DNA from: Streptomyces sp. NBS 14/10
GTDB lineage: Bacteria > Actinomycetota > Actinomycetes > Streptomycetales > Streptomycetaceae
DNA: 64,000 nt
Direction: 5' to 3'
NCBI RefSeq assembly: GCF_002224125.1
Contig: NZ_NCSM01000056.1
Span: forward strand, 62,001-126,000
Made by a program: the position numbers and the translations under genes. Shown here piece by piece: positions 59,211 to 64,000 of this stretch. The first letter of the stretch is position 1; every line of letters starts with the position of its first letter. Under the pieces are notes generated by a model. The model saw nothing but the letters and a program-made list of their open reading frames with translations. It ran no database searches and was not told the DNA's origin.

Positions 59211-60602
59211 TCAGGCGACCTGGACCTCCAACCGCGCGCCGAATTCCCGCACCACCGGCTCGTCCCGATACGGCTCGAGCCGCTGCTGGAAGTCGTCCAG
59301 ATACTCCACCCCCCGGTTGGAGCGCAGGGATCCGAGCAGTTCGACCGCCTGGGTCCCGGTGTGGCAGGCCTGTTCCACATCGCGCTGCTGCACATGCGCC
59401 GTGGCCAGCAGCAACAGCCCGATCGCCCGCCGCCGCACCCGGCTGTCCGGATGGCCTTCCAGGGCCTCCTCCGCGCGGCGCCTGGCGGGCTCGCCCTGGC
59501 CGAGGTCGCGATGGCAGTGGGCCAACTCGTCGGCCAGATAGGCGTGGTCGAAATGGCGGATCCAGGCGGGGTCGTCGCCGGTCTCGCCCCCGCTGCCCGC
59601 CGCCCGCTCCATGGCGTCGAGCGCGCGGCCCGCCGCGACCTGGCAGGCGCGCCCGTCGCCGAGCAGCGCGTGGCCGCGGGCCTCCGCCGCCAGGAACAGC
59701 GATTCGGCCCGCGGCGGCACCTGTCCCCGCGCCCCTTCCTGCGCGGCCTTCGCCAACTGGGCGATCTCCCGCGGGTTCCCGAGCTGGGCCGCGAGATGGC
59801 TCATGCTCGCGGCGAGCACATAGCCGCCGTAGCCCCGGTCCCCGGCGGCCTGGGCCAGCCGCAGCGCCTGGATGTAGTAGCGCTGGGCGAGCCCCGACTG
59901 GCCGGTGTCGACCGCCATATAGCCGGCCAGCTCGGTCAGCCTGGCGACGGCGGCGAACAGTTCGCGCCCGACCGATTCGCGGTAGGAGCCGGCCAGCAGC
60001 CCGGAGACCACGCTGTTGAGGTAGTGGACGACGACGGGGCGCACATGGCCGCTCCCGTACCGGTGGTCGAGCTCGATGAGCGCGTCGGTGGTCGCCCGCA
60101 CCGCCGCCACGTCGGACCTGCCGACCTTCGCCCCGGCCGTCCGCGCGACCTGGGAGTCCGCCCCAGTGATCAGCCAGTCCCGGCTGGGCTCCACCAGCGC
60201 CGAGGCCGCGACCGTCGAACCGCTCAGAAAGTCACGGCGCCCGACGTCGCTCCGCCACAACTCGCAGACCTGCTCTATCGCGCCGAGGACGGTGGGCGAG
60301 AACTGCAGCCCCACGCCCGAGGCGAGGTTCTTGCCGTTGGCCATGCCGATCTCGTCGATCGTGACCGTACGGCCGAGCTTGCGGCCGAGCGCCTCGGCGA
60401 TGATGCCCGGGGCCCGGCCCCTCGGCTGCTGGCCGCGCAGCCAGCGGGCGACCGAGGTCTTGTCGTAGCGCAGATCGAGGCCGTGCTCGGCGCCGCACAT
60501 GTTGACCCTGCGCGCCAAGCCGGCGTTGGAACACGCGGCTTCCTGGATGAGCGCCTGCAGCCTTTCGTTCGGCTGCCGCGCCACAAGCGGCCTAGCGGCC
60601 AT
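59211..60602 (-). CDS. HTH/TPR regulatory protein (NsdA-like)
   Basis: Protein of 463 residues. The N-terminal 60 residues look like a divergent helix-turn-helix: NERLQALIQEAACSNAGLAR, LDLRYDKTSVARWLRGQQPR. A middle motif VGRRDFLSGSTVAASALVEP is followed by TPR-like helices (ELFAAVARLTELAGYMAVDT, RYYIQALRLAQAAGDRGYGG, LADELAHCHRDLGQGEPARR). This layout recalls NsdA-type negative regulators of Streptomyces differentiation, an assignment from memory only. ATG at 60602 with GGGGG 7 nt upstream is preferred to ATG at 60608. Confidence 0.8.
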   Translation of the reverse strand: MAARPLVARQPNERLQALIQEAACSNAGLARRVNMCGAEHGLDLRYDKTSVARWLRGQQPRGRAPGIIAEALGRKLGRTVTIDEIGMANGKNLASGVGLQFSPTVLGAIEQVCELWRSDVGRRDFLSGSTVAASALVEPSRDWLITGADSQVARTAGAKVGRSDVAAVRATTDALIELDHRYGSGHVRPVVVHYLNSVVSGLLAGSYRESVGRELFAAVARLTELAGYMAVDTGQSGLAQRYYIQALRLAQAAGDRGYGGYVLAASMSHLAAQLGNPREIAQLAKAAQEGARGQVPPRAESLFLAAEARGHALLGDGRACQVAAGRALDAMERAAGSGGETGDDPAWIRHFDHAYLADELAHCHRDLGQGEPARRRAEEALEGHPDSRVRRRAIGLLLLATAHVQQRDVEQACHTGTQAVELLGSLRSNRGVEYLDDFQQRLEPYRDEPVVREFGARLEVQVA

Positions 60603-60981
60603 GGTCATACCCCCAGTGACTGCTGTGCGTTTACGGCGGATGCCGTCCCTGTTGATCACTGCCCCGCAGATATCGCGGATACGCCAGGCATGTGCGGAGA
60701 ATGCAGGACTTGCCCGAATTGACCGCGATCGTGCGCGTACGGCGCCGACAGGAGTCCGGGGCCGCACCACTGGAACACGGCACGGCCTACCGGACACTCG
60801 TACGCCCGTCACGCATGGTGGCTACCCGCTCACGCAGCCGCGTCCCCATGCGCGCCCCCGACCGTGCACCCATGCGCCCCACATGCCCGGAGCATGCTTC
60901 CTTTCTTCCCTTCAGTACTCGGCTCCGCCGGCCCGGCAGGGTGGGGCGTAACCCCCGCAGACCCCTGGAGTTGTGCTGGTC
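60603..60981. other. Divergent gap of about 380 bp
   Basis: The gap between the TPR regulator and the prim-pol-like gene shows no supported gene. I see no strong hairpin, and only a lone TTGACC (60719-60724) without a good -10. Confidence 0.4.
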
Positions 60982-61677
60982 GTGGACGAGACCATGGACG
61001 TGACAAACGACGTGACTGACGATGTGACAGGAGCACCACAGATCCCCGAACAGCGCGGGGAGCGGCTGCGGGACGCCGCGGTGCGCTATGCGGAGGAGCG
61101 GCACTGGGACGTGCTCCCCGGCGCCTGGCTGGAGCCCGTGGCCGGCGCGGGCCAGTGGTGGGACCAATGCTGCTGCGGCGCGGCCGACTGCCCCTCCCCC
61201 GGCGCCCATCCGACCCGCCCCGACTGGGCGGACCAGGCGACCGGCAGCGCCGTCGTCGCGCGCCGGATGTGGGCCAGGGCGCCGCGCGCCTCGATCCTGC
61301 TGCCGACCGGGCGCACCTTCGACGCGCTGGACGTACCGGAGACGGCGGGCTGTCTGGCGCTGGCGCGGATGGAGCGCATGGACGTCGAACTCGGCCCGGT
61401 CACCTCCACCCCGGGGCGCCGGATGCTGTTCTTCGTCCTGCCGGGCGCCGCCGCCAAGATCCCGCACCTGGTACGGAACCAGGGCTGGCCACCCTCGTCG
61501 ATCGACCTCGTGGCACGCGGCGAGGGCGACTACGTGGTCGCACCGCCCACCCGCGTGGGCCGGCACGGCTCCTCGGTCCAGTGGGCACGCCGCCCGACCG
61601 CCGCCAACCGCTGGCTCCCCGACGCCGAGGAGTTGGTCAGCGCCCTCGCCTACGCCTGCGGCCGCGAAGGGCGCTGA
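60982..61677 (+). CDS. Orphan prim-pol-like protein
   Basis: Protein of about 231 residues that matches the N-terminal bifunctional DNA primase/polymerase domain seen in Streptomyces proteins: RDAAVRYAEERHWDVLPGAW opens it. A Cys motif CCCGAADCPSPGAHP and the SSIDLVARGEGDYVVAPPTR segment follow. The usual catalytic Asp-hxD pair of active prim-pol enzymes is not evident, and no helicase part follows, so activity is doubtful. GTG at 60982 is preferred (GGAG 11 nt upstream); GTG 60973 and ATG 60994 are alternatives. Confidence 0.8.
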   Translation: MDETMDVTNDVTDDVTGAPQIPEQRGERLRDAAVRYAEERHWDVLPGAWLEPVAGAGQWWDQCCCGAADCPSPGAHPTRPDWADQATGSAVVARRMWARAPRASILLPTGRTFDALDVPETAGCLALARMERMDVELGPVTSTPGRRMLFFVLPGAAAKIPHLVRNQGWPPSSIDLVARGEGDYVVAPPTRVGRHGSSVQWARRPTAANRWLPDAEELVSALAYACGREGR

Positions 61678-61738
61678 GGCGCGCCGGACGCGGCGCCGGG
61701 GCGCGCCGACGCCCGCCGGGCACCGGCGTCCGCGCGCC
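61678..61738 (+). terminator. Imperfect long hairpin after the prim-pol-like gene
   Basis: GGCGCGCCGGACGC (61678-61691) pairs with GCGTCCGCGCGCC (61726-61738) with one bulged base, directly after the stop codon. Confidence 0.5.
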
Positions 61739-61806
61739 GTATGCCCCTATCGTGGGCGGCGGACGGGGGCGTTGACCGGGCCTCCGCGCGTTCGAAAGGG
61801 GACCCG

Positions 61807-62610
61807 GTGGCAGAGGAGCCGGAGGAGAAGGGGAAGTCGGCCATACCGGCGGTGCTCGTACGGGGGCTGTGGAAGCGGTACGGAGAGCAGGTCGCCGTCG
61901 CCGGGATCGATCTGGAGCTGCCCGCCGGGCGGTTCATCGGGCTGGTCGGGCCCAACGGCGCGGGCAAGACGACCACCTTGTCGATGGTGACCGGGCTGCT
62001 GCGGCCCGACTCCGGCAGCGTCGAGGTCGGCGGGCACGACGTATGGCGGGACCCGGTCGCGGTGAAGGCCCGGATCGGGGTGCTGCCCGAGGGGCTGCGC
62101 CTGTTCGAGCGGCTGTCGGGCCGCGAACTCCTCGACTACACCGGGCGGCTGCGCGGACTGCCCGGCGACGAGGTCCACAAGCGCGCCACCCAGCTGCTGG
62201 ACGTGCTCGACCTCGCGGGGGCGCAGCACAAGCTGGTCGTCGACTACTCGACCGGTATGCGGAAGAAGATCGGCCTGGCCGCCGCGCTCCTCCACAATCC
62301 GGAAGTCCTCTTTCTGGACGAGCCCTTCGAGGGCGTGGACCCGGTGTCCGCGCAGACGATCCGCGGGGTGCTGGAGCGCTACACCCGCTCCGGCGCCACC
62401 GTGGTCTTCTCCAGCCATGTCATGGAGCTGGTGGAGTCACTGTGCGACTGGGTCGCGGTGCTGGCCTCCGGCCGGATCCGGGCCCACGGCCCGCTGGCGG
62501 AGGTACGGGGCGCGGCGCCGTCGCTGCAGGACGCCTTCCTGGAACTGGTCGGCGCGAACGACCGGGCGGCCGGCCATGACCTCGACTGGCTGGGCGGCGG
62601 CGCCCGATGA
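61807..62610 (+). CDS. ABC transporter ATP-binding subunit (ABC-2 type)
   Basis: ATPase of 267 residues. Walker A is GPNGAGKTT (about 48-56), Walker B with catalytic Glu is VLFLDEPFEGVD, and the H-loop is VFSSHVMELVE. The signature reads YSTGMRKKIGLAAAL, the STGM variant found in EcsA/YxlF-like exporters. GTG at 61807 with GAAAGGGG upstream is preferred; the frame is open from 61741. It overlaps the permease gene by ATGA. Its cargo is unknown. Confidence 0.92.
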   Translation: MAEEPEEKGKSAIPAVLVRGLWKRYGEQVAVAGIDLELPAGRFIGLVGPNGAGKTTTLSMVTGLLRPDSGSVEVGGHDVWRDPVAVKARIGVLPEGLRLFERLSGRELLDYTGRLRGLPGDEVHKRATQLLDVLDLAGAQHKLVVDYSTGMRKKIGLAAALLHNPEVLFLDEPFEGVDPVSAQTIRGVLERYTRSGATVVFSSHVMELVESLCDWVAVLASGRIRAHGPLAEVRGAAPSLQDAFLELVGANDRAAGHDLDWLGGGAR

Positions 62611-64000
62611 CCGCCACCGGCCCGCTCACCGCGCTCTTCGTCCGGCTCAAGCTGTCCCTGCTGCGCAACGGGCTGCGGCAGTCCGCCGGGCGCCGCGCCG
62701 CGTACATCAGCTCCGTCGTCGTCATCCTCCTCTTCGCGGCGTTCCATCTGCTCGGCCTGATCCTGCTGCGCGGCAACGACCACGCCGCCGCGCTGGTCAC
62801 CCTGCTCGCCGCGGTCTTCGCCCTCGGCTGGGCCGTGATGCCGCTGTTCTTCCCCGGCGGCGACGAAACCCTCGACCCCACGCGGCTGGTGATGCTGCCG
62901 CTGCGGCCCCGCCCGCTGGTCGCCGCCCTGCTGGTGTCCTCACTGATCGGCGTCGGCCCGCTGTTCACCCTCATCTTCCTCGTCGGCTCGGTGATCGCCG
63001 TGGCGCACGGCGCGGCGGCCGCGGCGACGGGTGTGGTGGCCGTGGTGGTGTCGATGCTGCTGTGCGTGGCGCTGTCGCGGGCCGTCGCGACCGCCAACAC
63101 CCAGCTGCTGACCAGCCGCCGGGGCCGCGATCTCGCCCTGCTCAGCGGCCTGTTCGTGGCGGTGGGCGCACAACTGGTCAACGTAGGGGTGGGGCAGCTG
63201 TCCGGCGAGGACGGGCTGTCCTCCCTGGAGCCGGTGGCGGACGTACTGCGCTGGGTACCGCCCGCCGCGGCGATCGACGCGGTCCAGGGCGTCGGCGACG
63301 GCTCGTACGGGACCGCGGCCGCCCAGCTCGCCCTCTCGGTAGGGCTGCTGGCGCTGCTGCTGTGGTGGTGGCAGCGCGGTCTGACCCACCTGATGACCTC
63401 ACCGGACTCCTCGACCATCCAGGCGGCCGAGCCCAGCCGCAAGCGCCCCGGCTCGGCCGCCGCACGGCCCGCCCTGCACCGGCTGCTGCCCGAGAACCGC
63501 ACCGGCACGGTCGTGCTGCGTACGCTGCGCTACGCCTGGCGGGACCCGAAGACCAAGTCCGCGTGGGTGACCTCGCTGGCCGTCGGCCTGCTGGTGCCGG
63601 TCGTCACCACGGTCCAGGGCACCGGCAGCGTCTACGCCTCCTGCTGGGCCGCCGGGCTGCTCGGCATGCAGATGTACAACCAGTTCGGGCAGGACTCCTC
63701 CGCCTTCTGGATGGTGGCGCAGACGATCTCCGCACCGCGCGACGCCTATCTGGAGCTGCGCGGGCGCGCGCTGGCTCTCGCACTGGTCGGCGTGCCCTAC
63801 GTCACGCTGGCGGTCCTTGGCGCGGCCGCGCTCATGGACGAGTGGGCGGCGGTCCCCGACGCGCTCGGCCTCGCCCTGGCGCTGTTCGGCGCGCTGGTCG
63901 CGACCGGCGCCATGACCTCGGCCCTGTACCCCTACTCCATTCCGCAGGACAGCGGCTACAAGAACGTGGCGCCGGGGCAGGCGGGCCTGGCCTGGATCGG
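62607..64000 (+). CDS. ABC transporter permease, C-terminus cut by window end
   Basis: Membrane subunit of which 464 residues are visible; the frame is open to the end of the window. It has many hydrophobic helices, including RRAAYISSVVVILLFAAFHL and LRWVPPAAAIDAVQGVGDGS, and a VLRTLRYAWRDPKTKSAWVT segment typical of large ABC-2 permeases in actinobacteria. It starts at ATG 62607 inside the ATPase stop (ATGA), so the two form one exporter. About ten helices are visible and the protein probably ends soon after the window. Confidence 0.9.
   Translation, partial: MTATGPLTALFVRLKLSLLRNGLRQSAGRRAAYISSVVVILLFAAFHLLGLILLRGNDHAAALVTLLAAVFALGWAVMPLFFPGGDETLDPTRLVMLPLRPRPLVAALLVSSLIGVGPLFTLIFLVGSVIAVAHGAAAAATGVVAVVVSMLLCVALSRAVATANTQLLTSRRGRDLALLSGLFVAVGAQLVNVGVGQLSGEDGLSSLEPVADVLRWVPPAAAIDAVQGVGDGSYGTAAAQLALSVGLLALLLWWWQRGLTHLMTSPDSSTIQAAEPSRKRPGSAAARPALHRLLPENRTGTVVLRTLRYAWRDPKTKSAWVTSLAVGLLVPVVTTVQGTGSVYASCWAAGLLGMQMYNQFGQDSSAFWMVAQTISAPRDAYLELRGRALALALVGVPYVTLAVLGAAALMDEWAAVPDALGLALALFGALVATGAMTSALYPYSIPQDSGYKNVAPGQAGLAWI

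Noticed and set aside
57101..60019. 972-residue plus-strand open frame
   Set aside because: It is the antisense shadow of the Pro/Gln-rich protein and the TPR regulator, both with good starts, membrane helix or domain motifs on the minus strand.

Overview
The window is very GC-rich actinobacterial chromosome, almost certainly from Streptomyces or a close relative. The signs are GTG/TTG starts, four Ser/Thr protein kinases, PspC-domain histidine kinases, a WhiJ-type XRE/DUF397/ATPase trio, a mycothiol-enzyme-like domain on an anti-sigma factor, and an LAETG (class E sortase) surface protein. I see no rRNA, tRNA, CRISPR array, insertion sequence or prophage. It reads as core-arm chromosome rich in regulators and exporters.

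Layout. 1-10 kb holds envelope signalling: a partial Ser/Thr kinase, a lipoprotein, a TetR/NAD(P)-oxidoreductase pair, a response regulator with a PspC histidine kinase, a second Ser/Thr kinase, and a PspC membrane protein with its small partner. 10-16 kb holds a DoxX protein, an unknown Cys-motif membrane protein, a class II aldolase-like enzyme, guaA, a 1-kb non-coding stretch with strong hairpins, and the LAETG protein. 16-25 kb holds TetR/DUF418, a broken vapC-like toxin gene, two divergent aldo/keto reductases, a GMC oxidoreductase and a succinate-semialdehyde-type dehydrogenase. 25-29 kb holds two adjacent Ser/Thr kinases. 29-33 kb holds a two-headed HTH regulator divergent from a DUF4097-DrrA-DrrB-like export operon. 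33-38 kb holds the WhiJ-type trio, an HTH_42 protein with a minisatellite insertion, and a LysR/SDR pair. 38-42 kb is an MMPL transporter with its own two-component system. 42-51 kb holds a beta-propeller/TPR protein, a secreted lipase, an M64 peptidase, an XRE-TPR regulator and a third two-component system. 51-57 kb holds a STAS protein, an ECF sigma/anti-sigma pair, purU, a substrate-binding lipoprotein and an SH3-like secreted protein. 57-64 kb holds a Pro/Gln-rich membrane protein, a TPR regulator, an orphan prim-pol-like protein and an ABC exporter cut by the window end.

The strongest non-gene signals are three. One is a MerR-type promoter (19-bp spacer filled by a perfect 14-bp palindrome) upstream of an aldo/keto reductase, with no MerR gene nearby. 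The second is a cluster of GTTGC/GCAAC boxes overlapping both divergent promoters of the HTH_38-MarR regulator and its ABC operon. The third is a recurring habit of short perfect tandem repeats at gene ends, several of them duplicating the stop codon. Most starts were chosen by ribosome-binding site and family alignment from memory; no database search was possible.
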